Positions 23,261 to 35,271 of a DNA stretch of 64,000 bases are shown piece by piece (within the stretch, counting starts at the first letter, position 1; each line of letters begins with the position of its first letter). A program made the translations under genes and the position numbers. A model generated the notes under the pieces. The model worked only from the letters and a program-made list of their open reading frames with translations. It made no database searches and had not been told where the DNA came from. The stretch comes from Strix aluco (taxonomy: Eukaryota > Chordata > Aves > Strigiformes > Strigidae), in assembly GCF_031877795.1 (NCBI RefSeq), contig NC_133941.1:24899884-24963883 (forward strand), read 5' to 3'.

Positions 23261-25142
23261 CTGTCCCCCCCTAATCCTTCCTTCTTCAAAGCTGTGTGGC
23301 AGCGACATTATGATGAAGTGATAAAGAGCTCACTTTGGGTGATAAAGAGCTCACTTTGGAGCTGGAGGAGGAGAAAACCCACAGAGTCCTCTCAGGTCTC
23401 ATTTCAAGGACTGAGAAACCTTAAAACATGGAGAGGGAATCTACTCACTGCACCCCGAGTTTGTCAGCAACCTGCTGCTATTTCTTCACCAAACACTCCT
23501 GCAACTAAGCTGTGGCATATTTTCTTAGGTGTATGTCTTTAATAACCATTGCCTTTTTTTACCTTTCATGAGTTTTTCTTATCTTTAATTTCTTGAGCTT
23601 TCTGACGCACACAATACGAGACAGAAAACACAGAAGTGAGCTGTCTGCTGTATTGACCAACCAAGTTCATTTCCAGTGTCCTGACATGGCTTGTAATATA
23701 CAACACACCTGATGAAAGACACATCAAGCCAGGTTTTTTTCTATCCTATGTTGTTTATTGCTTGAAATCATGTCTTAATATTTTTTACATTTAATAAAAA
23801 TATTACTAAATTGTATTACTAAAAATAAAATAATTATAAGCTCAATTGAGTTAGAATTCAACAGCACTGTCAAAGTCAGAAGCAGGGGCAGGAAGAACGT
23901 GATCTTCCCTCACACTAGGTGTATGAACTTCTAGATGGAGACTTGGACCTTAAAAGAAAACACAACACAAAAAAACCTAAATAAAGTTAATTCTAAATAG
24001 TCACTCTCCCCATTTATTTTCTCCCACTTTGTTTTGGTTTTTGACTCTCCATATGCTTATGTCAAAGCTGCTTTCAGTTGCTGACACACTACTACCGCAA
24101 ATTGAAGAACTTGCCAAAATGTCAAAGTTTCTGCTGAAAAGACAGAACAGCTGCTGCTTTGTTAGTGCAAAAACACACAGGAAGGGAACCTCTATTTCCA
24201 CGGGCTTCTGTCACATGTACCACCATGTCACTACTTATTCGGCAATTTGTACAGGATGCAAAATCCTGGTACTGCAATCTTACATACAGGACCATTTAAC
24301 CCACACTTCTAGCCCAGAGGTCCTAGCAAAATTTTCATATACCTCTGGCTCTAACCAAGGGTAGTGGCTGCGCTGCAGGAAAATTAATTTCTAAAAGCTT
24401 CTGAAATCAGCCTCTAGTGATAGGACTCAAGGCTGTTACTCTAGAAAGGTGTTGACAGCATTACTAGGAGAGAGCTCTTCAGACTCCTGCCCAAGTGAAT
24501 TCTGGGGACAGGAAACATCAGCTACCCCGAGTTTTTTCTTCACAAGTTTTTCCTTCATTAATTTTTAAAGAACCATTTCACATTATTCCACGTGTTCATT
24601 AGCATCATTCCTCCTCTCAAAGTCCTTCACCCATTTAAGATTTCCTTACAAACAAGTCTGATCTTTTAGTTCCTAAGAAAAATTGATCAATGTCAAGAAA
24701 TTCCTAGGAAAGCCACCAGTGTACAGTCCAGGTTAACATCTCCCCATGTACCCACAGGAGAAAAACAAAAGAGATGAAGGCAATTTCTCTCCCATATCTC
24801 CTCCCAAGTGCTTTGAGGTAACGGTTACACTCAGAACAGGGAGACGTAGAAAATCCAGGCACTAGACCTCTTCAGGTTCTGGCCTCCTCACAGCTGTCAG
24901 GAGGTGAAGGGTGTCACTGCAGAGAAGCTTTAGTAAAAGAGACACCTGCTCCTCAGCAACTGCTGCCAAATTGTAACTCTCAGTCAACTAATCTCTGCCG
25001 TAGCTGAGCTAGTAACCTACATACAGAACTCCTCTCCCTGCTAATCCCCGGAATCATCCCATCCATCTGGAGAGGGCAGTGGAGATCCTCCTGATTCCTC
25101 TAGCCAGCTGGCTTCTCCGTTACAGACATGTAAAGCAGCTAC
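23261..25142. other. Unassigned, AT-rich
   Basis: Contains a direct duplication GTGATAAAGAGCTCACTTTGG near 23319-23357 and AT-rich sequence around 23760-23850. No further RBBP6-like exon could be found here, although the minus-strand RBBP6-like gene would be expected to continue in this direction. Confidence 0.35.
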
Positions 25143-25635
25143 CTGGAAAACAAACACCTGCGCTCCTTTGGAGTCTTTTTATAGTCCATCCGTTCCTGAA
25201 TCATCTGTAAACTCATCGAGTCTGGACTTCTTCTTTTCCCTGTTAAAATAAGTTTGACCTTTATTACAATTACAGCTTGACCTTTATCAAAAAAGACACC
25301 AAGAAACAAAACATGGCCAGTATGAGAAAATGCATACTGTTTGCAGATGCAAAGGTGGACGTGCTATTTAAGCAAAACCAGTTTAGAATTCCTACAAGTC
25401 TTAGGGAAAGTTTTAGGATGACATTTGTCTTGTTTTAGTTTTGCACGTTTACCATCTGCACCCAGAAAGTCTATTGGAGAAAACACTCTGTCATTTTTGC
25501 TGATGTCAGATGCACTCGAGTGTAAATGCCGTCCGACAGGCCATCGAAACACAAACATGAAAAACAGCCCAACTTCATTGAGCCAAACCCCCACTCTTCT
25601 TTAAGTCTCATTGTGCTCTGTCAAACTCCTCCCTA

Positions 25636-26216
25636 GACAAGGGAGGCCAAAGGCATCCTGCTTGTGTCAGAAATTGCAGCAGGACCAGGGGAGCGACGGT
25701 CCCCTTGTCCTCAGCTCTGGTGAGGCTGCTCCTTGAATACCGTGTTCAGTTTTGGACCCCTCACTACAAGACAGACACTGAGGGGCTGGGAGCATGTCCA
25801 GAGAAGAGCAACAAAGGTGGTGAAGGGTCTAGAGAACAAGTCCTGTGAGGAGTGGCTGAGGGAACTGGGGGTGTTTAGCCTGGAGAGAAGGAGGCTGCGG
25901 GGAGATCTCATCGCCCTCTACAAATACCCAAAAAGATGTTGTAGCAAGGTGGGTGTTGGTCTCTTTTCCCAAGTAACAAGAGATAGGAGGAGAAGCAATG
26001 GCCTCAAGTTGCACCAGGGGAGGTTTAGATCAGCTGTTGGGGAACATTTCTCCACTGAAAGGGTTGTCAGCATTGGAACAAGCTGCCCAAGGAGGTGGTT
26101 GAGTCACCATCCACGGGTAGGGACATGGTTTAGTGGTGGACTTGGCAGTGTTGGGTTAATGGTTGGACTCGATGATCTTAGAGGTTTTTTCCAACCTCAG
26201 TGATTCTATGATTCTC
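25636..26216 (+). mobile_element. CR1 3' fragment inserted in an RBBP6-like exon
   Basis: Plus-strand CR1 3' end (AGCCTGGAGAGAAGGAGGCT-type segment, GGTTGGACTCGATGATCTTAGAGG and the GTGATTCTATGATTCT tail). RBBP6-like coding sequence stops at one side (TQAPPL on minus) and resumes at the other (REEF), so it split an exon. Confidence 0.9.
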
Positions 26217-28234
26217 TAAAGGAGGTGCTTGTGTCATTGGGCTGGCATTTGAATGAGCCATTGGAACCGCTGCTGGTCCTCAAGCTGGTGACGTGTCTGC
26301 AGGAGCTGGGGGATATCCTGGAGGAGGGAGAGTGCACCCAGCAGATGGAGGTTGCCCAGGTGGAAACTGAGGAGGAAACAGTTGTGGTGGTACCCCCGGG
26401 GGAAAAGGAATTGTGGGGGATGGTGGAGGATACAAGAGAGGTGGAGGCACAGGCACAGAGAGCGGTGTTGATGCTGGTAGTGCTGGGGCCTGAGTCCTCT
26501 GGGTATGTTCACTGTGTGGGCGTCCTCGATTTGAGCTTCTAAAGAAACCCCAAAACACCAGTCACTGCTTTTTACACTCTGCCCTGATTTTAAAGAGGAA
26601 GGCGAATGAAGGAGGAACGTGGTGGCGAGCACTTCTTGTTCTCAACTTAAGCATTTTTCTCCCTGCTTTTTGTTCGAGACTACGCTCATTTCTTGGTCCT
26701 CATACTTGCCCTTCACATCCTCACCCCCAACAAATCCCTCAGTCTCCCCTTCTTATAGTCAGTTTGGCAACTGTGACTGGAGGCTGCCCGTGCTAAAAGA
26801 GACACGTGCCAAGCGCTCTTCTGCCACACCTTGACACGCTTAATACATCACAGTTCTGATCTTCAAAGTACTGCACAGACATTAACTCATGTTCTCTCAA
26901 ACTTCTTTTAACATCTTCTGCACACGTTTCCTAGGTTGTTGCCTCATGGTGATGTCTTTGGCCCGTTCTTGGCCCTGAATTGTTATTTTTTGCTTGCTGA
27001 ACTTGAGGTTTTAGACAATCTGTTAATTTGCTTTGACTTATCTTTAACATTTTATACATACAATGCACCCTTACAATCTATCTATAACAAATAAATACCA
27101 AAAGGAAGGACTAACCTGATGCTGCAATAAACCAAAAGAGACTCCTCTCTCTCCAACCGAGAGAAAGCAGCTTGGGTACTTGAGATGACTAAATAGTAAA
27201 ATAACAGCCTTGCCTTTTCCAATAGTTTGCTCAATCAGTATTAACTAAGTTGTTAAAAAAGAATATTGGAGGCTGATTTCTATTGGGAAATCAATTTCTT
27301 CAGCCCTATTCAGTAATCAAGAGGGTGCCTTTCCATCTGATCCTTTAATTATGTTTCATTTATATATGTAATTATGATTTCCTCAGAAAGACTTCATTCT
27401 TCAGAGTCCTCTTTTCAATCATGTACTGGAGTTTTATTTTAAATAATCTTCCTGAGAGCACAGATCCCCTTTGTGAAGGGCAATTCAAATAAAGGCATTT
27501 AAAAATTAATTACCACATGTATTCTCCACAACGATCTGTGCATACTTATTCCCTTATAAATCAGCTGTTGTGTCCGTTATGTGTTACGGCCTCGTTTAAC
27601 AGGTTACAAGCAGCAATATATTGAATTTCTGTAGCATACTTACACTTCCCAGTCTGGTCTGCCACTTGCCGAGCGAATTTTGCTGGCTCTCACATGCAAC
27701 CTTTTGGCATGGGGAGAGAAAAAAAATCCCCTTCAGTTTACCTGAAGATAATTTTTTAAGAGAAATTTGTAAGTTACGGTTACTTACCAGTTGTGGGTAT
27801 TGATTGTCCTTGGTAGCCCAGAAGACTCGGCAATGCTGGGTGTCTAATCAGTGCAAACAGTTAGAAAATAAGCTCTACTAAAATATGAGAATCACTGCAT
27901 ATAGTGGAAGAAAACCTACCTTCTCTTCCCACAAACCGTGGATTGACAGGGGGAAAGATTGAGGACGTTCCGTGGCAGCCACCAGCGCAGCAGGAGGGGT
28001 CAGAGCCACAAGTGCTGGTGGAGGTGCTGGTGGCTGCTGCTGCTGCTGCCTCTGCTTACGGATCCTCTGTGCGTAACCAGTTCCATTTTTGAAGTTGTTC
28101 ACAGCCTAGAGGCAGAAAAACATTTACAAAGAGGTAACATGAACCTTCTGTAGCTCTATGAACAAAAGCCTCCACAGAGTAAAATTACTTGTGTATTCCC
28201 ATATATACTATCCATCCTAAAATAAACCAGCATA

Positions 28235-28462
28235 CGGATATATTCAGATTAGATGTAAGGAAGAAATTTTTCCCTGTGAGGGTGGTGAGGCCCTGGCACA
28301 GGTTGCCCAGAGAAGCTGTGCCTGCCCCCTCCCTGGAAAGGTTCAAGGCCAGGTTGGACAGGGCTTTGGGCAACCTGGGCTAGTGGAAGATGTCCCTGCC
28401 CATGGCAGGGGTGTGGGACTGGATGGGCTTTAAGGTCCCTTCCAACCCAAACCATTCTGTGA
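28235..28462 (+). mobile_element. CR1 3' fragment
   Basis: About 230 bp of CR1 3' sequence (AGGAAGAAATTTTTCCCTGT, GGACTGGATGGGCTTTAAGG, TCCCTTCCAACCCAAACCATTC). It lies in the intron between the RING exon and the next exon of the RBBP6-like fragment. Confidence 0.9.
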
Positions 28463-28876
28463 TACATGAACGCATCTCATTAAACACTGGTGTTAATGAC
28501 TGGTAACTCTATCTGTGTGTAAAGCACTCCGTGTTAACACTGAATTTGAAACTGAGGCAATCCTGTTAAACACAAGTGTGACCTGAATTTGCCAGCTTGT
28601 CTCTCAAGAGTTGTCAGCTTCTGTAACAACAGGGAATGTATTTGCAAAGTAAATTTAGCTTATTCCATTTAGCCTTGTTTAAGGAGATGTAAATTAATAT
28701 TTTCTTCCCTTTCAGCTAACTGACTGACTAGACTTTTCTTACAAACAGTTTATCTAAAAGTCACTGCATTACCTGGCGTAGGCACTTGTTGGCAACTAAA
28801 GTACCAGGAGAAACACCTGCCTGATGACACACTGGGCATGTATGTTTCTCACATTCCAGTAATGCCATTCTAATAC

Positions 28877-29555
28877 CTGGGTATAATCAGAATCATCCAG
28901 GTTTTAGCTAAACTAAGGACATTGTTTGGGTTCTAATCAATTATAAAGGCCTGTAGATGGTTAATGGGTGAATATGGTCCTGAATTGAGAGCATGAAGCT
29001 ATAAATGTTCAGCAGTGTAAAAAATTTCTAATATGCAGGAAATAGCTGCCCAGTTTTGATATTTCACTATTGTAACATTTGAAGATGTAGAGTAGGCTGT
29101 GCCTTGATGTTTTGACTAGTCTGTTCTCCACTGTCCAGCGCAGTGAGAAGTCACCAACCTCAAGGTTAATGAGTAAGACACATCTCCAAAAACCATTAGT
29201 AGGTTCAAGTTCTGACAGTTTTAACTAACTGTCCCATGGAGAAGAATGTGGATTAGATGCCTAACAGGCCATTTGCTGCAGACCACAGTAAGTCACCAGC
29301 ATCGGCTCTATAGTTTTATATGAGAGAAAGGACTGTGCACAAACTAAATGCATTTGATAACTAATAGTGCAATCAGCTGCAGCATTACGCACTCTTCTCG
29401 TACTCATCCTTCTGCATGGAAAGAGGATTTAACTAGATGTATAAAAAGGGAAAAAAGCCTTCTGCCTTTATTTTTTCCTTTCTACAAAAAGAGTCCTTTC
29501 CTATTCTGGGTACACTTAAGTATTAAACTGTGGAATCGCTGGAGAACAACGGACA
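28877..29555. other. Unassigned spacer left of the ERV
   Basis: Probably intron of the RBBP6-like fragment; the first half of the RING finger should lie upstream here but I could not find it. No repeat recognised. Confidence 0.35.
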
Positions 29556-29911
29556 TGTTGTGAGTGATCCAGACCAAGGGGCCTCACTGTAACAGCAAGC
29601 TGAAGCTGTGTTCAAGGACAAAAACAAGGCTGAGACAGCCTGAGAAACTACATTCCTGGCCAAGAGATAAAGATGTTGGAATGTCGAAAACAGGGGGTCT
29701 ACCTGGGGGGAGAGCAGCGCGTGGACACCACACTGGGACCAATCATAGAGGGCAGAAGGGCGCGTGAACAAGTAGCTTTAGCCTATTAGCAATAAGATAG
29801 CGGCGTGTGAAGCTTGAGATAGAGTATAAATTGCTGTGTAGCCTTTAATAAAGTGGCATCAACTTGATCACATTGGTCGTCTAAGTTGTGTCCGAGACTT
29901 CCGCGTCTGCA
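29556..29911 (+). mobile_element. 5' LTR of betaretrovirus-like ERV
   Basis: Starts TGTTG and ends TGCA, about 356 bp. TATAAA lies at 29825-29830 and AATAAA at 29847-29852, which gives a short R region. The primer binding site begins two bases after the end. The left border could instead be the TGTGG at 29529. Confidence 0.8.
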
Positions 29912-29913
29912 AC

Positions 29914-29931
29914 TGGCGCCCGACCAGGGAC
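29914..29931 (+). promoter_or_regulatory. Retroviral primer binding site, tRNA-Lys type
   Basis: TGGCGCCCGACCAGGGAC differs at one position from the usual tRNA-Lys3-type primer binding site. It lies 2 nt after the LTR end, as expected. Confidence 0.85.
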
Positions 29932-30129
29932 CCGAGGGAGCCTCATCGAAGATACGCGGGATTCAAACCCTGGGGAATCGGGACCCTCTCGTCGGTGCTC
30001 GCCCAAGCAAGAGACGACGGTCCGGAGGGGGCGGAAGCCAGCCGTAGCAGGCGCTGCCCCGGCGCCTGGGAAGACGCGCACGCAGTCGTCGGGAATCTCG
30101 CCCTGATCAGGTGAGCGGCTGGGGAGGAG

Positions 30130-31640
30130 ATGGGGTCCACGCTAAGTAAAGAAGAAGCAGCAGTGATTAAGCTCCTCCAACATATACTCTCTACAAGAGG
30201 AGTATCTTATCAGGGGAACCTGAGGAGGGTGCTGTTGTGGGCTCGGCAGCATGGAGTAATCCCCTCAGTGACCGCAGCCTTTGAACCTGCTACTTGGGAA
30301 AAGATCGGCGCGGCACTGTGGAACAACATTAGTTCAGGTTCTAAAGACAGTAGGAAACTCTCCACTCTGTGGAGATTGGTCCTAGAGACTCTGAAAGAAC
30401 TGAAAGCGGAACGGCAGACCCCCGCCTCTGCTTTCGCTGCCTGGTCAGCAGAGGCAGAACGCGCTGGCCCTCAGGATTCTGTCACTGCTGGGACGTTCAC
30501 GGGATCCCTGTTCCCCAAGGCAGCTCCTAAAAGGAGGGACGGGGACGCTGCACGCGCAGCACCCGTGCGGCAGGAAAATCAAGAGCAAAAGTCAACAGGT
30601 TTACTACACCTCGACACCCCTCGCCTCAAGCCCAAAAGATCAATCACTGGAGCGCACGGCCCCGCCCCGCTCCCGCTGCCCCCCGCCCGACCCCCCCCCC
30701 GCCACCGCCGCCGCCTCGCCAGAGGACGGCACCGACCCAGCCCTGCCCCCGTCCTCACCCCCGACAACCCGGTCGGTGCAGGAACAATCTCGTTATGATT
30801 TACAAGATCAACACTTGCAAGAACTAACGAGAAAATTAGAGCAACTTGAAATCTGAATGCAGCAAGCGGCTCAACCCACCCCCACAGCACCGCCGCCTCC
30901 CCCTCTTCCTTTTAACCCCTTCCTCCGTGACACGGGGGGGGGGTGGGGGGGAGGGTGGTCAGAGGGAAACAGTGGCTATCGGGTCGCTACCATCGTCGGC
31001 CCAAATGGGAGGGGGGGCACTGGGACGCGCGAGTGGTAATGATAATCCGGCAAGCCGATGGCGGGGAGTTATTCGGGATGCTATAACTGAGGGGCAGTTT
31101 AACGAGTTTAGACCAATGACGTTTCTGGTAACAGTAACCTCACAAGGCAATGAGTGGGAAGCCTGAGATTGGAAAATGATGGGAATGTGCTGGGTTACGG
31201 AATTAGTATATGGTGAAAATGAGTTAAAATCACCATGTACTGGTTCAGTAATTCAACTTTCCAGCAGCTACACCCTGTCAGCAAGGAGATCCTCTATATG
31301 GGGTGCAAGCTCAAATGCTGATGGGTGCAGGCCCTTTTGCTAGCCCCAACTGCCAAGTTAGATTTCAACCAGAAGTGTTACGGTTAACCCAAGAATTGGC
31401 CTTAAAAACGATTTTAGCCGTACATGATGAAAAAGCAGCACCAGCATTTACAGGAGTAAGACAGGGGCCCACGGAGCCCTATCCAAAATTTATTGCTAGA
31501 CTACATGCCGCTATTGATATTAATCCTGAGGCTTGGGGGGCTTGGGACTTTCTTAGTTTTCTCATTAACATTACTTATGATAGTGCTGATGGGTGGGCTG
31601 AGAAAGACTTCAGTCTCTTAACTGCCTGCGGCTGAGACCG
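30130..31640 (+). pseudogene. Betaretrovirus-like gag remnant
   Basis: The start at 30130 gives an MGSTLSKEE N-terminus, a myristoylation-type matrix start, with an open frame to 30798 that becomes proline/arginine-rich. After frame breaks and G- and C-runs (30668-30700, 30930-30957), 31303-31635 reads as capsid, with a major-homology-type segment (VRQGPTEPYPKFIARL) at about 31458-31505. The frame ends next to a 16-base C-run at 31660-31675. The gene is broken by frameshifts and cannot yield an intact Gag. Confidence 0.8.
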
Positions 31641-31675
31641 GCACCGCGCTCTCGGCACCCCCCCCCCCCCCCCAA

Positions 31676-32100
31676 AGCAGCAGTTTTTACAGAAGCTGCT
31701 GACACACCACATAATCAATAAGCAATAGTTTAATAGTTTTATATATTCTTAACAATGTTTTGATGTTTGCACCGTTTATCATTTTATGTTGTGTGAGCAG
31801 TAAGTGTAAGAGGCCTCTTTGTGTGATTGTTTTGCGCATGCGAGACGCAGCCCAGCGGCAGCTGCGGACTTCTTTGACAGAGTGCCATAGTACCCGCTGG
31901 GTCATCGGTGCTGCCTGTTTGTTTGGGCTAAGTGTTTGAAGTGTCATAGGTGAAATATCTCCTCTAGCAGGAGGCAGTAATTCTGTATTAATTGTTGTCT
32001 TGAATTTAGGTGCATACTTTGTGGGGAGAGTGCACCTTTATACCTTCTAGCTGAGAAGGGTATTGTCATAAAAATCATCTACAACCTTACAGGGGTTGTT
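31676..32100. other. Unassigned segment inside the ERV
   Basis: About 400 bp between the capsid part of gag and the protease part, with no retroviral coding similarity that I can see. It could be a secondary insertion or badly decayed gag; a minus-strand TATA-like TATAAAGG sits near 32040. Confidence 0.4.
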
Positions 32101-32199
32101 CATTTTACCAGAGGTCAAACTTACTCAGCTTGTTTATTTTACTACAGCTGGGGTGACTCAGGATTTGGATCAGCACTTACTCCTCAAACATTTTGAGCT

Positions 32200-33800
32200 C
32201 AGACAGGAAGACAAAGTCGACCTCTGATAAAATGTAACCTCACTAAAGCAGAAGAATCCGTTGAACTAACAGGCATTTTACATACTGGTGCAGATGTGAC
32301 TGTAATGTCTGCGACCAGATTTGCTGTTAGCTCGGGTAACACGAGTGCTTTTCGGGGTTGGTAGTCATGCTGTAATGTTTCAAACCAAATAACTCATTCA
32401 GGTAAGGGCCCCAGAAAACTGGGTAGCAAATATTCATCCATTTATATTGGAAACCCCTGCTACATCATGGGGTTGTGACTGTACGGCTCAATGGGGAACT
32501 CAAATCAGATCAAATTTGTCTTAATTGCCACTGCAGCACAGCCCACCCTGAAACCCACCCTGAAACTAACTTGGAAAACAGAATCACCTGTGTCGGTGGG
32601 TCAGTGGCCCTTGCCAATGGAAAAGTTGCTCCACCTGAATGATTTAATTCATGAACAGTTAAGTGCAGGACATATCATACCTACCAGTCCTTGGAACCCC
32701 CTGGTGTTTGCTATATCAAATAAAAGTGGTAAATGGTGACTTTTACATGATCTCCAACACATTGATTCCCCTAAACTGGCATTTTCTAATAATTGATCTG
32801 AAAGATTTATTTTTTCTCCATTCCCTTGCATCCGGATGATGCATCTAAATTTCCCTTTTTTGTTCCCAATATTAATGTTAGTGAACCTACAACACGGTAC
32901 CACTGGGTTGTTTTACCATGAGGCATAAAGAAAACTGCCACAATGCAGGTCTCCCAGACTGTTATATATCATTATATGGATGATATCCTTATAGCAGCAG
33001 AAACACAGGAGATCATGGAAAAGCCTCTTGCTTTACCCAAAGACTCAGTATCTCAAATGGGGTGACAAATAGCACCTGAAAAGGTACAGAGGTCATCACC
33101 GTGGCAGTACCTCGAGTGGAGAATTTGTGAACAGACCATTGTCCCGCAACAGGTTAAACTTAAAACTGATGTTAAGACTTCAAATGATTTACAGAAACCG
33201 TTAGGAGCCATAAATTGGATACAGCTGTTGTTGGGCCTAACTAATGATGATTTGCATAGCTTGCTTTATATTTTGCGAAGAGATCCTTCACTCACGTCAC
33301 CCAGAGTACTTACAGAGAAAGCAAAAACAAGATCTCGACCGTGCAACTAATGCCATCTCAGAAACACGGTAAGCACAGCTTTCAAATGCAATTTTTCCAC
33401 CAAAATGCCAGAGCAATACAAAACCAGTTTTCTTTATCAAAGCCTCAGGCTGAAGACATCATTGTGACTTGCCCTGAATACCAGAAGGACTCCCTCTCTT
33501 CAACAGCCAGTGGTGTCAACCCTCGGGGACTCACTCCTCAGAATTATGGCAATCTGACATCACTCCGACGTCACTCCCTTTGCTGCATTTGGATCGTTAA
33601 AATAGGTGCCGTCAATATTGCACCACTTCTCATCACAGATACCAGATCAACAAGAAGTCCAGGGCAAGGCTCAAGTCCTGGAAAGCGTAACTGGGAAGGA
33701 CCATATCCATTAATAACCTCGGGAAGAGGTTATGCTTGTGTTTTCACAGGTTACAGTCCCGGTGGTTACCAGCAAGCTGTGTGCAATCACACCTGAGGAG
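32200..33800 (+). pseudogene. ERV pro/pol remnant (protease, RT, integrase pieces)
   Basis: About 32255-32310 looks like retroviral protease, with HTGADVTVMS in place of the usual D-T/S-G active site, so the catalytic Asp is lost. 32550-32740 is the start of reverse transcriptase (QWPLPMEKL, SPWNPLVF). The YMDD box is kept at about 32976-32987. 33341-33560 resembles the integrase zinc-binding region (FFHQNARA, CPEYQ). About 33700-33730 resembles its C-terminal part, so the catalytic core is mostly deleted. Several stops and frameshifts interrupt the frame. No RNase H block was evident. Confidence 0.75.
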
Positions 33801-34290
33801 TGAGAGGCAGTTTTTGGTGGGCACTCAGGAGCCAGCAGTGGGTGCTATACATACCCCTGTGCCAACAGTTCGCCATCTCTTCAACTGATCATTTAAGCAG
33901 AATGGATGGGTAATGCTTGCTACTGCAATAGGACAAAATACACTATCTCTGTCCTTAATCACACTGCAGTTCCCAACTCTTTTAAGAGAAAATGCTAACA
34001 GTACTTGCAACTCCTTGATGAAACATATAGGCTTACTAGTCACTAGTGAAATATGTAGCTTAGACAAAATGTAGTTATTAATAAGGATGAAATGCTATAA
34101 GAATGTGTGTATTCAACTTTCTTCGTTTAGCAGTATTAAGAATTAAGACCTCAAGTGTTCAACCTTATTAGAAACTCCCTTGGTTTCCCCCCTTGAGTGG
34201 TGGCCAGGCTCTGGGTGGAACCCAACAGGAGGATGAAATCAGATGTTTCCGCTCAAAGAAAATTGCCAGTTATTTTTGTCTGTTGATTTA
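33801..34290 (+). other. 3' remnant of the ERV or flank; no 3' LTR found
   Basis: About 33890-34070 could be a small env remnant (a LATAIGQNTLSLSL-like segment on plus), but this is weak. No copy of the 29.6-kb LTR is present downstream, so the provirus is truncated on this side. Confidence 0.3.
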
Positions 34291-34291
34291 G

Positions 34292-34415
34292 AGGCTGGAC
34301 CTGCTTACAGCGATGTGAGCTTGGACCAGGAACACCTCAGCTTTGGAGCGGTGGTGCAGCAGAGCTACACGTCCCGGCACCTCACCATGCAGAACATAGG
34401 CGACACAGGAGTCAA
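34292..34415 (+). pseudogene. HYDIN: Orphan HYDIN-like exon (ASH domain)
   Basis: A 124-bp exon-like segment: acceptor TTGATTTAG, an open frame reading (Y)SDVSLDQEHLSFGAVVQ and then SRHLTMQNIGDTGVK, and a GTAATG donor at 34416. The pattern LSFG-V-Q, then LT-QN-GD-G, is that of ASPM-SPD-2-Hydin repeats of axonemal proteins, most like HYDIN. No neighbouring HYDIN exons are visible, so it is either one exon of a gene with long introns or a stray duplicate. CFAP47 or DLEC1 relatives cannot be ruled out. Confidence 0.5.
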
Positions 34416-34589
34416 GTAATGCAAAACCCTGTCCTCTCTGGGGGCTGAGAGCTTGGATGAGGGTTGGATGGAGCTGTAGCTTGCCCAGAGATTTGCCCTC
34501 TGCTTTTCCATTCCAGTGGGGAGTTGTGCAGCCAAGGCTGTGCAGTCAGGCCCTGGAAGTTAACAAGGGGTACAACCAAAAGTTTGTTT

Positions 34590-35262
34590 ACAGATGGCAA
34601 ATACATGGTAGTTCCTCCACGGTGCTGGTGGTGATTCCTCCACTGTGGTGGTGGTTCCTCCACAGTGATAACGATGCAGGTGGGGTACTGTTGGTGATTA
34701 CTTGATGGTGCTGGTGGTGGTTCCTGCTCAGTGGGGGTGGTGTTGCTGGTGGTGGTTTTTGTGGTGGTAGTTCCTCCATGGTGGTGGTGGTTCCACCATG
34801 ATGTTGGTGGTAGTGTTGGTGTTGGTTCCTCCACAGTGGTGGTGGTGTTGGTTCTTCAGCATTGGTGGTGGTAGTAGTTGTTCCTCCATAGTGGTTGTGC
34901 AAATGGTGGTTCCTCCTTGGTGCTTCTGGTGGTGGTGTTGGTTCTTCAGCATTGGTGGTGGTAGTAGTTGTTCCTCCATAGTGGTTGTGCAAATGGTGGT
35001 TCCTCCTTGGTGCTTCTGGTGGTGGTTGTGGTCTTTTCTCCACTGTCATGTATGTGGTGGAGGTTGCTGTACAGTGGTGGTGGTGGAGGCTGCTCCACAG
35101 TGATGGTGGTTGTGGTGGTCTTGGTGGTGCCTTCATGGTGGTGGTGTTGATGGTGGTGGTAAAAGTAGTTTCTTCACAGTAGTCATGGTGGTAGTGGTCT
35201 TCGTTCCTCCATGGTGATGATGGTGGTCGTGGTTCCTCCACAGTGGTGGTGTTTTTTCCACA
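34590..35262. repeat. GGTGGT-rich minisatellite
   Basis: Imperfect repeats of TGGTGGTGGTTCCTCCA(C/T)GGTGG with a larger, almost perfect 90-bp duplication (GTTGGTTCTTCAGCATTGG at 34847 and again at 34937). Frames on both strands are artefacts of the repeat. Confidence 0.9.
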
Positions 35263-35271
35263 GTGGTAGTG

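Larger units (their letters stand above)
25143..28876 (-). pseudogene. RBBP6: RBBP6-like gene fragment, six exons, broken
   Basis: Minus-strand exons with splice sites: 28876-28773 (second half of the RING finger, HTCPVCHQ, then LVANKCLRQ); 28105-27920 (AVNNFKNGTGYAQRIRKQ, a Gln/Pro-rich part); 27843-27788; 27700-27644 (ends GRPDWE at a GTAAGT donor); 26538 to about 25594 (SNRGRPHSEHTQRTQ and the long proline-rich PPGVPP-FPPQFPPGQPP); 25239-25143 (EKKKSRLDEFTDD, then MDYKKTPKERR). This order matches the ubiquitin ligase RBBP6 from RING to the start of the SR-like part. Introns are kept, so it is a segmental copy, not a retrocopy. Breaks: a TGA at 26282-26280, a CR1 inserted at 25636-26216, a further TGA just beyond it, and a frameshift in the last exon. 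The DWNN domain, zinc knuckle and first RING half are not in the window. Exons 1-5 splice in one open frame up to the TGA. Confidence 0.85.

Noticed and set aside
25364-25594. Minus-strand open frame between the last two RBBP6-like exons
   Set aside because: Falls in the intron position between the REEF exon part and the exon at 25239-25143; no match to RBBP6 or another family that I can name.
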